A stretch of DNA of 64,000 nucleotides from assembly GCA_013400975.1 (NCBI GenBank), contig WBMZ01003467.1, forward strand, positions 62,001 through 126,000. The letters are read 5' to 3'. The notes under the pieces are model-generated. The model ran no database searches, was not told the DNA's origin, and saw nothing but the letters and a program-made list of their open reading frames with translations. A program made the position numbers and the translations under genes. Positions 9,633-22,035 of this stretch are shown here, piece after piece. Within the stretch, counting starts at the first letter, position 1; each line of letters starts with the position of its first letter. The DNA is from Atrichornis clamosus (taxonomy: Eukaryota; Chordata; Aves; Passeriformes; Menuridae).

Positions 9633-12332
9633 GCTAGATATAACTTTTGTACAACCTGGAAATTCTTCTTTTTCTAATGTGCAAAAACAACTGTTTGAAA
9701 TCCATTATTACATGGCCTCAGTTTACGTAGTGTTCCTGAAGAGCACACAAAAATGATTTTTAGCACTCCTCTGACCATGTGGTCTTCAAAAATGGCCAAA
9801 ACCCTCCCAAGGAATGAAGGAGAGCTGCTCATCCACAAATGAAGCTCCAAGCTACATGGAAAGGTAATCCTAATTCTCTTGATTATATGTTTGAATGTGC
9901 TCTAAACAAGTCTCTTTCTTCAAATGTGTGTAGAAATAAAAAGAGATTTAGCTACAGCAATCTCAAAACAAACAAATTTATCAAAAATACCCATCTTTTG
10001 CAAAGATTATTAGCACAGTTCAGCATATGCTTAATTCAAATGTGGAAGGAGACTTCCCCCCTTGTTAGTGAGAGGATGTTAGTGTTTACAAGACATTTTG
10101 GTAGGGTTGGTACTGTGAAGCAGGGATAGTATGTGAAACTGGTGTCCTACATTATTACTGTGAAAATTTACTCCCAGCAAGGAACACAAGAAATTCAGCA
10201 AAGACTCACAAAAGTTTACACTAAAAATCTGTGGAATAAAAAAAGTAATTTATTCTTCTGTCAGTCAAGTTCTTCCCAGTAAAAGTTCCTCTTGAATGAC
10301 TGAGAGAAAAAGGGAACACATTACCACGGCCTGCAAATCCCTTTTGCTTAGCTAAAGCACAGCACTGAGATGAGAGGACAGTGTTTGTGTGTTGTAAGAT
10401 TATGGAAACTTATATGTGCAGTGGAAGGCTGGATGTTAACTGGGTGAGTGAGTAGGCTCTGAGCAATAAAGCATTGGTGTATGACAGTAGAACACAGCAC
10501 TGAAGGGGTATCATATCACATGGGCTTCTCTAGACCGGAAAGGCAATGTAGGTTAGATAAAGTCAGACAATGTTCTTTGCTTGTTGTAGCCTCAGAGGGA
10601 AGTTGCTGGTTGAAGAGATTTTTCTGAAATACTCACAAGCTGAGTTATTGATTAATGCTAGATATTCACCTCTTCAGATAAAATCCCAGCTTTTTTAGCC
10701 TACTAGTAAGGAGAAATTAAATAAAATGCCATTTTACTCTAATCTATATAAATAGATATTTTTAAAAATAAATTAACAGTGTTCCTATGCCAGAATTTTC
10801 CTTGGTTTTTTGAACTTTATGGCCAGCCAAGGATCACCATCAATAAGACAACTATCCCTATTTAGATCAACTGGCAAACATAAAACCCATCTGTGTGTTG
10901 TTTAACAGGTGCCATTTTAGATCCATGGGGAGCAAAGCAAGCTTTGTACAGATGGACAGTTATTCATTGGGCCCTTGCTAGCAGTATAATATTTATTCAG
11001 CCACTGCCTACCTACAAGCTCAATATTTGAAAGAGCCAGTGGAAAATTTTTCTGGTGGAATATTTTCCTGAGGGGCAAATAGGAAGAGGAAGCAAAGAAA
11101 ATTCCATTAAAAATTGTTGGCTTACATTCACCAACAGTCTCATTTTGATCAAGAAATGGAAATTCTGGCGAGTGTTCTGGGAGACACTTGCTGCAACCCA
11201 AAGGCTTTAATTATTGATAGAAATACTATTATACAGTGTACTTTTCATGGAAAGGAGGGGAGTTCCTTCTGCTGACAGCAGTTGTATAAATTGAAATGAA
11301 AACTAGCAACTTCGGGTTTTTTTAATTTTGCAGTGACCTAGAGAATTGAGATAAAGGTATATGAATGTTATAATTTATATAGATAATGAAAAAATATGTG
11401 AAAGAAAATTTCAAAATGTATTTTGCTACGTCTAGTGAAAAACAGTAGGCTGGGCTGACTTTTCGCAAAGAGGAATACCTTTTACTGTGGAAAACACTGC
11501 AGAAATTCTGTGAGTTACTGTGAGTAGTCTGTGCATGTACTAAGTGATCCTCTTGTCGGCAGACTTGCAGAAATGACTAGGGGACTAATGTAGTTTTCAA
11601 TAACAGCCCGCTATTTGTTCTGTAGTCTATGCAGGGGCATTTTATGCTGCTTAAGCTTAGGAAAGGCATCTCCATGTAAACGACAGTATGTCTCCAGTGT
11701 GGCAATGCAAGCAGTAAGTTCTTGGAGTAAGCCAACTGAACCTGAAGCTGTTGTTTTCACTACTTGCAGTTAGGTGAATAGTGATTCATCCAGTAAGAAA
11801 CAGTCATTGTTTTGATATTTAACATTTGGATGTTAAATATAGCACCCTTGATGTTAAACAGTGTATTGACTCACAAAACCTAACATCATTTGTTGCAAGA
11901 TACACTTGCAGACCTGCCAACTCTCAAGCACTCTGTTGAACTTCCTGACTGTGGCCACTGTTTTTTCTCCCACCATGCTTCCAATTCAGGTGAAATAAAA
12001 GGAGTGCAATATAGAAGCATTATATATCTATATTTGATGTTGAAAACTGGCTTATGAAACCTTGGTAACAGGACATAACAAGGTATTGTTGTTATCTATT
12101 ATTACTCTTGAGAGAGTAATAATTTCTTCAAGTTGACTAAATTTTAAGATGTGATGAAAAAATCCACGACAACAGCAACTAAACTTTAATAAAAAGCCAA
12201 TTGTGCAAGACAAAATTACTATTCCTGTTAGTATTATCATTAAAGTATAAATACTATGAATTTTTTTTTTTAAATTAAGTTCTTTGATAAAAAAAAGGAC
12301 CAACTTTTGCCAATTTTATATTATTTCTCTGG
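9633..12332. other. Non-coding stretch, one short hairpin
   Basis: AT-rich DNA without a recognisable gene. The 96-codon frame at 9839-10129 and the 94-codon minus frame at 10917-11201 have no known motif. The only structure I would name is the inverted repeat at 11815-11840. Confidence 0.55.
11815..11840. repeat. Perfect 11-bp inverted repeat with 4-base loop
   Basis: The arm ATATTTAACAT (11815-11825) pairs exactly with ATGTTAAATAT (11830-11840) around the loop TTGG. A third half-copy, ATGTTAAA, follows at 11851. The arms are AT-rich, and a match like this is not rare by chance in 64 kb. Confidence 0.8.
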
Positions 12333-12965
12333 GTTCAAAGAATGGTTGAGTTGGAAGAAACCTTTAAAGATCATCTAGTCCAACCCCCTGCCATGGACAG
12401 GGACATCTTTCACTAGATGGAATTCTTTAAAGGCCTGTACAACCTGGCCTTGAACCCTTACAAGCATGGAGCATCTACAGCTTCTATGGTCAACCTGCTC
12501 CAGTGTCTCACCACCTTCACTGTAAAATATTTCTTCTTTATGTCCAGTCTAAACCTACCTTCTTTAATCTGCTGTCCCTTGACCTATCACTACATGCCAT
12601 GGTAAAAATTCTCTGTCCGTCTTTCTTATAAGCCCGCTTTATATATTGAAAGACCAGAATAAGGTCTCCCCAGAGCCATCTCTCCTTCCGGTGGAATAAA
12701 CTCAGCTCTCTCATTCTTCACAGCCCTCTGACTGTTTCCATGACCCTGCACTGGACTCTCCAACAGGTTGGTGCCAATCCTGTTCTGGGGATCCCAGAGC
12801 TGGATGCAGGTGGGGTCTCATGAGAACAGAGTAGAGAGAAAGAATCACCTCCCTAGACTTGTTGGCCACCTTCTGATGCAGCTCAAGATACAATTTGTTT
12901 TCTGGACTCTGAGTGCACACTGTCAGCTCATGTCCAATTTTTCTCAGAATTCTTTTTGTGCAAAA
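12333..12965 (-). mobile_element. CR1 LINE, 3' fragment with end of ORF2
   Basis: Minus-strand CR1. The 3' end is at the left: 'aatggttgagttggaag', 'gatcatctagtccaacccc', 'tgccatggacagggacatc', then 'cctgctccagtgtctcacc'. Farther right lies the end of the ORF2 protein: read on the minus strand near 12900-12790 it gives SREVIL, LYSVLMRPHL and a decayed QLWSPQ-like segment, which are the conserved CR1 C-terminal motifs. It is 5'-truncated within ORF2 and carries stops and frameshifts. The 127-codon minus frame and 91-codon plus frame overlapping it are not genes. Confidence 0.92.
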
Positions 12966-13051
12966 ATGACATCTTGGTGGTTTGGAAAAGAAATATTCTG
13001 CATCTACATCAGGTTGTATACAGTTTATAGAGATAGCAGGTAAAGAAAGAG

Positions 13052-13130
13052 AAAAAAAAAAAAACTCCAACGGAAAACAACCCCAAAACCCCACTTTCTG
13101 GTTGTTTCCAAATTAAAAAAGAAAAAAAAA
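13052..13130 (+). repeat. A-rich low-complexity patch
   Basis: A run of 13 A (13052-13064) and a second A-rich run (about 13114-13130) flank an A/C-rich segment. It lies about 90 bases beyond the truncated 5' end of the minus-strand CR1. Since the patch is A-rich on the plus strand, it is not that element's tail. Confidence 0.7.
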
Positions 13131-14684
13131 GAGAAGAACATCAAAGCATAGTAGAAGAAAAATGGCATAATATTCATTCCCAGAAGAAAGCATTCAGGAT
13201 TAAGTTTTGGAGTGTCCAAGAAAACACAGTTCTCATTATACCATGAAGATTTGCCTATACTAAAGTAATCATCCAGTCCTGGTGTGTGTGGAGAGGGTAA
13301 ACTCTTAGCATAGACAGGCAAATATTGCCTATTCCAGAGCTTTAAAGAAGATCCTGATCAGAATTACAGCTGTTTATGTAGGTGGGACTGTTAAGAAAAG
13401 AATGCAAATCAAGTTTTCTTAAAGTCCAGCAAGTTAGAGCAAGAAGTGAAAAATAATTTCTGAAAGTATACATAAAGGCCTCAACCGTTGCTATCATGTT
13501 TCTGAAATGACCCTACTGGACTTTTCTAAAATATATGCATTCATTGATCAGAGACAGATAGGAGAAAGTTGAACAGCACTAAATAAACATGGTAACTACA
13601 ACAGTCCAGTTTCAGTGGTGTTAGTCATTATTTTTACTTACAGGTTTCTCTATGGCATTCTGATCTGCCAAGGATCATGCCTACAATGCAGATTAAAAAA
13701 AGATGGATAGACATGAAAATATATTTTCATGTAGCTCTTTCTTCCTTAGTACAAGGAAGATTGTTGCTTCAGATCAGCTCCAGCACCAGATAGCTCTCAC
13801 CCTGCTTTTACTGACTGCCTCTCCTGCTCAGAGTTCTTCTCTTGTGTCCTAGTGAACATCATCCACACAATCCTATTTCTTTGTTGTTTGACAGTCAGAC
13901 ATATCCCTCTGTGCATGCCCGTTCTCCTGCTGCCCCTCATGGAAGGTGTGAGAGAGCCCTGATCTGCTAAATGCTCCTCTTACCTTCTTTTTCCCAGGAC
14001 CTACTCTGCTTCCTTTTCCTTTGGAGACCATACGAACTTTTCTCAATATGCTCTATTATATCCTATATCTAAGTTCACTTCTTATTTTGTATTATGAATT
14101 CATTTGTTTTCTTTGAGTTTGCTAAGTGCAGCTAGTCTATACATGGTTTATTAAGTTACTTCTGAACAGCCACAGCCAAACCACAGCCAGAGGCCCCTGT
14201 TGAACAAGTGTTGTTTTTCTTGCTGGTTCTCTCTGCTCAAGGAAAGTAATTGAGTTTGTATAATTCATGTTTTAAGTTCATCCAATAAAAAAAGGAGATT
14301 CTTCAACCTTTTTTTTTTAATTCCCCAAGTGTGAAAATTAGATTTATCAGTTATTAACTTGTTTATTTTTTTAAGATATCTAGCTTTGTGTCACTGTTGA
14401 TTTCACTATTTGCAAACTGGCTTTGTCATTTTATTGATAGCACTTGAGTGAAGAACTCTCTGATAATATATGCAAACTCACAGCTCTCAACAAGCTTTAC
14501 AGCTCTGTTAATGAGGGGATTAACAAGAGCACTGCAATGTATTTAACCTGCGGCACTAGCTCTGTTTCAATAAGACTTCAACAGCCTATTAAATGGAGTG
14601 GGGGCTCAATTAACCCAGACAAAGGCCACTCTACAGAACATGGCAGGGAGGACCACAGTTAGCATCTGCCTAAGCAGCTTGTTC
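13131..14684. other. Non-coding stretch, nothing recognised
   Basis: AT-rich unique-looking DNA leading up to the CpG-rich pocket. No coding or repeat signature is visible. The 72-codon frame at 14444-14662 has no known motif. Confidence 0.5.
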
Positions 14685-15060
14685 CGAGCTGGAAATAAAG
14701 AGGGTGACATGTTCTCGCCCCGAGCTATGATATAACTGAAATGGTGATTCTAGTTCATCTGCGCTGACTGAATAGGTGCCGGCATTGAAACCCACCACTA
14801 TCTCGCCATATGACAGTTTGTAAAATCCGAGTGCACTCAACGGTCACCCAGAGCCTCCTGCCTGCGAGCACCGAGGTATTGTTCCCAGGGAGCTTTCCCT
14901 AGCACAAGGATGCAGTGCCGGCATGGTGTTACGTTTGGACAGTCAGGGAGCATCACGTCAGGAGATCTTTCGGGGAATGTTTTAACAATCTCCTGCCGGA
15001 GAGGGATTCAGCACGGAGGTGTTACTGGTCTTTGTGTAATCTGATTATTTCATTGGACGT
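14685..15060. promoter_or_regulatory. CpG-rich pocket, candidate regulatory element
   Basis: A hand count gives 17 CpG in about 376 bases (one more follows at 15084), while the flanking kilobases have only scattered CpG. At roughly half G+C, this is close to the number expected without CpG loss, so the stretch appears to have escaped methylation-driven decay. It has no repeat signature and no convincing open frame. It could be a small CpG island at an unannotated promoter or a conserved enhancer. Nothing in the sequence says which gene it would serve. Confidence 0.35.
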
Positions 15061-17079
15061 TAAAATAAGAACTGAAAAATGAGACGTAAGCAGGGTGGGA
15101 GAGAAACAATTTTTTTTTAAAATGCAAAATGTGCAACAGCAGCATACCTGCATTTCTCTGTTCTTGGTTACATTTCAAGCATTTGTTTTAAAAGATGCTA
15201 CTCATGGTTAAACTTGTGTTGAAAAAGCTTTACTGGGTAAAGTTCTAATTCTTCTCTTGTTTTTGGAATAAGAAGAAAGAATTTTTGCTATTCCTAGGGA
15301 AGAACTATCTGCAGAAATTAGGTAGCTTGTGAATACTGGCTATTATTTTACCTGATAATCTAGGTTTAGGTTTCTCAATAGATATTGTTACAGACCACTG
15401 TCTTTATCAAGAAATGATCACTGGTGAAAGAATGGCATTAAGGTGGTGTTATGTGCCCTAGTGTAAGAATCTAGAGGCCGTGTTGCAATTATTTGCAAGA
15501 TAATTGAAAATAATAGAAAACAGCTTTTTTTTTTAATATTGGAAAAGGTAGAAAATAACCAAAATTTCTAGCTAATGATGAACCAAAAATACAAGAATAA
15601 TGATAGCTACTGTTAGTAGCTAAAACATGTTAGAGAGACAAAAAAGATAGGGGACATGCATTTGTGTCTGGATTAATTATAATTCCTTTCAGAAAGCACA
15701 ACTCTGCTCAAAAAGGTGTGACAGTTTTCTTTCATTTCCTCTTTTCCTTGAAGAATGCTAAGTGTTCATTAGAAAACCATGTGCTCATGAATGTACACCA
15801 AGCAGCAAGCCTTTTAATGGTACATCCATAATCTGGTGACAAGGGCCAATAAATAAACTTACAGTGTTAGCAGAATAGATGGAGGAACTAGGTCTACCAA
15901 AATAATGTGAAAGAACTATGTGGGCCCTGTGGAGTGCATATGTGAGTGGTAAGTCCATGGCTTACCTGAGAATAAATGTATATAAACTATTTCCAGGTTA
16001 AAGATCCAAACTGCATGTGTTTCTGATAGATATCAAGCATGTGGATTTGTCTACCTTGTTAGAGCAATAAGCACGCATATTTGTTTTTCCAGTGACCATC
16101 TATTATAGTGCTCTGAACGTTTGATTTTATGGCCAATGAAACATAAGAATCCTTCCCTTTTAAGCAAGTCACTTCCAGGTTTATGTGAAGTCTTAGATCT
16201 CAAGTCTTCCAAAGCAGAAAATGTCTGCATTTCTAATGCAGAAAACAAACAAAAGACAATTTTTTTATCCCCTCCAGAGATAATTAAGAGACACAAAAGA
16301 GCAAAGACCCAATTACTTTGCTTTGAGGTCAACTTTAAGTATTTCTGGTTATTGTAGTAAGGACATGTGCTGCTAATTTTATGCTTTTATAGAGACGGTA
16401 ATTTTCTTCCCTTGGATCTGTATGTTACTATGGTCTGAGGATAAAATAGGTGAATTATGATAGCAATGTATTGATTTCCAGCAGGGAAAAATAAAGGGAA
16501 GTTACTAAATGAACACTGCTTTTCTGTTGGGATGTATTTGCTTTACTTTTTTAAGTCTAACCTGAGGTTAACAGGGCATTATTGCCTCTAATCGCATCTA
16601 ACTAGACATGGCTCATTGGTAGAATGCATGCGTTATTGAAAGTTCTAGATGCAATGTTGCTGTTTTTTAAAAGAGGAGGGAAAATTGGAACAAATTATGT
16701 TGTCAAATAACTAGGAGCTGCATCATGCCTTCAGCAAGCATATTATGTAGTTTCTGTAGACTTGTGTGTACCTTCTTCATGTTTTTTTTGACTCCTTGAG
16801 TCTTTGGCATAGAGCGGTCCCTGTTGTGCTGGAAATGGTACAAGCATGTAGAAATCAGGATACAGAATGAGCGGAGAGGATGTGATGATGGTGTTAGTGA
16901 TGGTCTAATCCAACAGGGCAATTTTTGATCTCCTTTTCCTATCCAATATATTCTCCCCAACAGTGACAATAGCAGATGATCTTTTGGGAACAGCATGCAA
17001 CCCTAGCTACTCTCTGCAGTCCTTTTCTCTAGTATTTCCCCACTATGCACAACTGCTAGGCAAGGGATATTAGAGAATG
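15061..17079. other. Non-coding stretch, nothing recognised
   Basis: AT-rich DNA. Two overlapping frames at 16051-16332 (minus) and 16121-16357 (plus), and a 97-codon minus frame at 16703-16996, show no family motif. Confidence 0.55.
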
Positions 17080-17530
17080 CATCACTGCCTATTAATTTTA
17101 GTATCTGCTTATGGATCTGTTGTCCATTAATTTATCCAGACCTCTTTGAACCTGTTGATGTCTTCTGTGTCTACAACTGGCTGTGGCAAGATATTCCAGA
17201 GGTTCATTCCTGTTGTTTAAAAACAAACTAACTAGTAACTAAAAATAGTTTCTAGGTTGGTCTCCTATTTTTTGTGTATTCCCTTGTTCAAATAATTTGG
17301 GACTTGCTGAATAACCTCTCAGCTAGTCCATCGCCATCATAAGCTTTTCAACCTGTCCTCCAGTCCTCAGCCATCTGCTGTCCAAGGTGGAGTTCCATCA
17401 AGTTTAGTCTCTCACAAGGGAGTAGCTCCCTCTACTTAGTTATTTTATTTGCTCTTCTCCGTACGTCCTTAACTTTGCTCTGTCATTTTTAGGGATGGAA
17501 CTGCAAATAGTACTTGAAGAAGCCCTTGCC
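17080..17530 (-). mobile_element. Ancient CR1-type LINE fragment
   Basis: On the plus strand the text follows, with heavy decay, the reverse complement of the old sauropsid CR1/L3-like 3' region: 'atttatccagacctctttgaacc', 'gtctacaactggctgtggcaag', 'ttccagaggttcattcc', 'cccttgttcaaataat', 'agtttagtctctcacaaggg', then 'tttgctcttctccgtac'. The order fits one minus-strand copy. It is far more diverged than the avian CR1 copies in the window. Limits are approximate. Confidence 0.6.
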
Positions 17531-19114
17531 TATCACGTGCATCATTTTCTACTCACTCTTTGCTTTTAAATCATGGTCATTGAATGATAGTAATGATTTT
17601 ATCATAAGACAAGGACACATTAGTCAAAGTGGTACAATAGGGGAAAAAACTGCTTAGCACATGTTGCTACTGCTCCTCTTCCAAGCAATTTTTTTGCCAT
17701 TAGGAAAAACATACGCAGTATATAAGCAACATCTTGTAAGTATGTAAGATCTTTGCTCTCTGTCTTTGCTCTCTGTCTAGTGCCTTACTAGATATGCTGG
17801 CTTCCAGCCAGGCCAAGTTAACTGCAATTCAATTGGCATCTTTGACACTTTTAAGCAGTTATTTTTCTACTTTATTGGCAACTGATTCCCTGTGAGTTTA
17901 GCTGCACAAGAATGAAGATGTCTGTTAATTTTTCAACTTAATGAATAGTTTTCAGGAGAGGACAAAAATCAGTGTGGTATTAGAGGATGATGTCTGAACA
18001 GAAAATGTGTACAGCAAAAAGTAGTATTTCAGAATGTCAATAATGTACAAATTTTACAAAGTATAAATCATAGGAATAGCCATTAGGAAATCTGCTAATG
18101 AAAACTATCAACAGTGTTTGTCTTAAATTCTTGCTGAGTGTCAGAGAACAGGAATGAATTGGAGTGTGGGCATTTGAATGACAAAAAAAAAGGGTGAAAG
18201 CAAAATAGTTGAAAGAAAGTACACAAAAAACCCTCAGTCCATGAAGATATATCTCACAGACAATTTACCCATACAATTAAGAATTATGTTTTGTGGAATC
18301 AAATCCACATTCCCTTATTTCTGGATCTTCAGGTGAAAATTGTTTCCTACAAAGGATTACCAAATCTGGCGAGAGGTTAGATTGTGCAACTTTTGACTGT
18401 CACAATAAACCAGAAGTTCAGGAAGAGACTGAGATGCATCTGAGCAAAGCAAATGAACATCTTTCTGGGATGCTTGGATAGCTGCCAGCTCACACATTAA
18501 GCTCTGTTTTCCAAATCAATTGTTCTGTTGTTTCAAGTGAAAATAGTCTTTATCATCTGCCTGGACTTCTTATTTTTCACAAAATGAATTTACCAGCATA
18601 AACATGTGGGTTTTTTTCCCATAACTTCCTGAGATATCAGCACTTACAATGGTATATACATTGATATAATTTATATAAACAGGAGAAGATGATGATAGGT
18701 AAGCATTACAGAGCTACTGAAAGATAATCAGGAAATGCTGTTTGGTCATATTTTTTGCTTTTTTTGTTGTTTTTGTTTATTAAACACTAGGTTGCAATAA
18801 ACAAAACAGCTATTAATTATTAGCTAATACTTATAACACTGCAGTCTGTTTAAAGGCTAAATACTGCTAAATGCTGCTAAGTCTACAATATAAATGACTG
18901 CCCAGAATTAAAGCTATTATCCAATATGAAAGCTGTAATTATACCATTAATTGTTCATGTCCTGAAAAATATTTGCAACAGATGCCAAAGGTGGGATTAG
19001 GTACGTGCCAGTAAAGCCTCACTTGTGGATGGTTTTCAAATGCTGTAAATTACTTTCTGACTATCAAAAGGATACACATATGAGAAAATGTGTGAATGAG
19101 CTTGAGTTTTTCAG
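17531..19114. other. Non-coding stretch, AT-rich
   Basis: No gene recognised. 18770-19000 is dense in TAAT/ATTA cores of the kind bound by homeodomain proteins, a weak hint of a regulatory block. The 62-codon frame at 18293-18481 has no recognised motif. Confidence 0.5.
17751..17776 (+). repeat. Exact 13-base tandem duplication
   Basis: CTTTGCTCTCTGT occurs twice in direct succession (17751-17763 and 17764-17776). A recent slippage duplication is the simplest reading. Confidence 0.9.
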
Positions 19115-19340
19115 CCAAGAAATACGGAAATTGCTTTACTAGATCAGACCTACAGTTAGAGCTCAACATCCAATATCTGACAGTGAATGACACTAAGGTG
19201 TATATTATCCTCTAATAATTAAGTTCTAGTGAACCAGGTTTAGGATCCCTTCAGGAATTTTATAGTTGGTTATGATATATATGGATTCTCTTGAGATCTA
19301 CATAATAGAGTCCAATCCACTATTGCATCTTCTTGTGTTC
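19115..19340 (-). mobile_element. Ancient CR1-type LINE, far 3' end
   Basis: The plus-strand text 'attgctttactagatcagacc', 'acatccaatatctgacagtg' and 'ccttcaggaattttatagttgg' resembles the reverse complement of the 3' terminus of old sauropsid CR1/L3-like elements (the stretch usually reading like 'ccatactgggtcagaccaatgg ... gtctccgacagtggcc'). Decay is heavy, so this is weaker than the other CR1 calls. The order of parts relative to 17.1 kb excludes a single element. Confidence 0.5.
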
Positions 19341-20960
19341 TTGGTTTCTTGGCTTCCTGGGACAGTTCTACCATCCAGCCAGAACCTGTGTGGAAAAAAA
19401 ATTCCTCAAATTTTTTAAATTTTTAATATCTTACAATATAAATACATGTTTGACTTGTCCTTGTAGACTGGAACTCTCCTATACTGTGCATTTTTTAAAT
19501 AGACTTCCACTTTTATTCTCTCTTTTCCTGGTTTGTCTGGTAACAAGGACCTGAATGTCAAATAGATTGTTTCCCCTACTTCTGAATATTGCCACTCTGC
19601 AGGTAAGCAAGATTAATGGATTAGGCAAGTGTGTCATGGTCATTCTAATCACAGATTTTACTTAGGATTTTATGAATTACTCTCATAGTTATAGAAAGTT
19701 TATGTCAACGGGAGCTAGAATGATGATCACTGACCTTTGCTTTTGTGCTTTTATTGGAGCTGAACGAACTGAGATGGAAAAGAACCAACAAATATGTTCT
19801 TCCTCTCAGCTTCCTCAAACTACTTATGATCTTTTGTCCTCATTGAACCTCTATCCATTTTTTGTTCGGAAAGTTTTTTTAGTATTTGAAAACATGCCAG
19901 TTGTGAATGTTTATGAAAAGAGATGTGAGGTCTGTTGTACTTATGATCACAGAAATGATTTTAATTCTTTTAGCCACTTATCTATTGAATGTGAGAATAG
20001 ATGCTAGCCTATGTACATTCAAATTAATACCTTAATTAAGCTTGGGAGCGTTGAACAGAGTAACAATAAAAATGAATAGCTCACAAATAGCAATTATCTC
20101 AGAGAATTTGATGGAGTGGTGGTAAGTTGATCCACCCGTTTTTAATGTTTTCTACACGTGTATTGACAGAAATTGGAAATACACTGGAAATATTTGTGTT
20201 TCATAAAACTGTAGGTGGCAATGTTCATTCTGTAACCTTTGTGCATGGCAGTACAAGAGGCACAAGTCTTTTAGTTCCCTTTCTCTTGTGGGTGCCATGC
20301 ATGGCCCAGTTACAGATAAGCATTTCTTGCTGGAACCAATTCTGACTTCGCTAGGCTGAATCAAAGTCCTCCACTGTTTTTAGGTTCACACACTCAACTG
20401 CAACTTGACATTGGGGGAAAAAGGAGCTGAGACAAGCAACTGCAGGAGGTAAAATGAGAGGAGACATCTGTGATAAAATGGCTTGGTTCAGACAAGGTAA
20501 CTTGTTCAGGTTTGGTATGTTTTACTTTGTTTTAACTTAACTGATTTGCACTGTTGCTATGTATATTGCTGCATTCTCTGGCTTTCTATGTTGCCTGCAT
20601 CACTGGTGAGAAGTGGAGTATTGTTTTTTCAAAAAGCTGTCCTATGGAGCATATCTGTTCATGAGCTTTTAGAAGCAAAAGCTTGGCATTTGGATTCAAA
20701 CTGAAAAAATACAGCTTCTACTTCTTTCATTTTAGATAAATTTCCTTGACTCCTGTAGCAAGATTTTGTAGTAACTGTTATAAAGGTAGTTGCAGATATA
20801 AGACTACCTCCAGTTATTTATTTCTGGGGAAGATGGATTTGTCCATCCGTGCTGGCCCCAGAGACCCTGCTCAATCCGTCTAGAACTGCTCACTGCCAGT
20901 GTAATTTTAAGTGAAAGGTCAGAAAGTTAGTTTGCAAGTTCTTGAATTTGAGTAGTCATA
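19341..20960. other. Non-coding stretch, nothing recognised
   Basis: AT-rich DNA. The 111-codon plus frame at 19672-20007 has no family motif, no flanking promoter and no neighbour to support it. Overlapping 70-72 codon frames on both strands at 20127-20364 are likewise unsupported. Confidence 0.5.
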
Positions 20961-21109
20961 AGTTTGATTGGGTTTTTCGGGGGTCATGGTGGTGTTTGTT
21001 TGGTTGTAATTTTTGTAGGGGTTTTTTGTTGTTGTTTTTTTGGGGGGTTTTTTGTTTGGTTGGTTGATTGGTTTTGTGAGTGTGTGTTTTTGGTTTTTTT
21101 GGTTTTTTC
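20961..21109 (+). repeat. G/T-rich low-complexity tract
   Basis: The plus strand is almost all G and T, with runs GGGGG, GGGG and GGGGGG separated by T-runs, and a GGTTGGTTGATTGG patch near 21058-21071. The strong strand asymmetry is the main point. The loops are long, so a stable G-quadruplex is uncertain. Confidence 0.8.
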
Positions 21110-21576
21110 TTATATAGATATATACTCACTCTATTTTACCAAGGAACATATAAACATCTCAGCAAGGCAGGGGTATCACTGGTGCTGGTGAAAAGACCAG
21201 TAGTGGCTTTGATAGAGTGTGGTTAAAAATCTATGTGGGGAACCTTGTAACAGGCTTCAGCTCATGTTTTTATAGGGGGGCTATTCTTTCTTTTTAGACA
21301 TTAAATTCTTCCCTGTGGACAGCACTTCAGAACTTGATACAATAGAGAAGGCTTGTACTGGATACAGCTTCTACATCATGGCCAAGCTTTTAGTTGAACT
21401 CAGATCTCTGAAGACAAAAAGCTGCTTTTCTCTGTCTGGCTTTTGCTACCCTCAGTTCTTTCAGTCAGTTTTAAACAAAGGAAGAAAGGACTTTTCTAGA
21501 TATTCTTTTAATCAAAAATGTTAACTGTAGCAGTGTTTCCACTAAGGGGAAATTGTAGTATTCATTTGGGTCAACA

Positions 21577-21594
21577 GGTAAAGGTAAAGGTAAA
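21577..21594 (+). repeat. Three GGTAAA units
   Basis: GGTAAA is repeated three times exactly. It is a minor simple repeat with no further context. Confidence 0.85.
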
Positions 21595-21970
21595 AATATA
21601 AAGTAAACAGCATTACAATTTTTTTTTTTGCTTTGTGTTTGTGACAACAGAAGTGACTGGACCATCATGATCTTGAGAACACTGAAATACTGACCATAAC
21701 ACCACTTTTCATACCGTTTTAACCTTACTGGGTGGGGAAATGCAGATGTTATTTCTCTGTCATCAAGGGAGAAGAGACTGACACTTCATAATGTTAAGAC
21801 AAGACTGTCAGACTCCACTGGAAATAACGAAGTTTGACAGTTCCTGGGTTAATACTGCAAGTACCAATCCTGTAAATTTCAATTAGCCCTGACAGCAGTA
21901 GGGCTTAACGTGATGTTTATGTGAAGTGGTATGTTGGTAGCTTTCCTTCACACTTATGAGGAAAAGGATG

Positions 21971-22035
21971 TCTCTCTCCTCCCTTCTCTCTCCCTCCCTC
22001 CCCACCCCCTTTCTCTCTGACACAAACACACACAC
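21971..22035 (+). repeat. CT-rich tract followed by CA repeat
   Basis: 21971-22018 is all pyrimidine except one A at 22004. After GA it continues as a short CA-type repeat to 22035. This is a compound microsatellite. Confidence 0.9.

Noticed and set aside
9413..9756. Three overlapping frames rich in FLPS repeats
   Set aside because: They are translations of the TTCC/TTTC microsatellite in all three frames.
12711..13094. 127-codon minus-strand frame as a gene
   Set aside because: Its middle is the decayed C-terminus of CR1 ORF2, and the rest is flanking low-complexity sequence.
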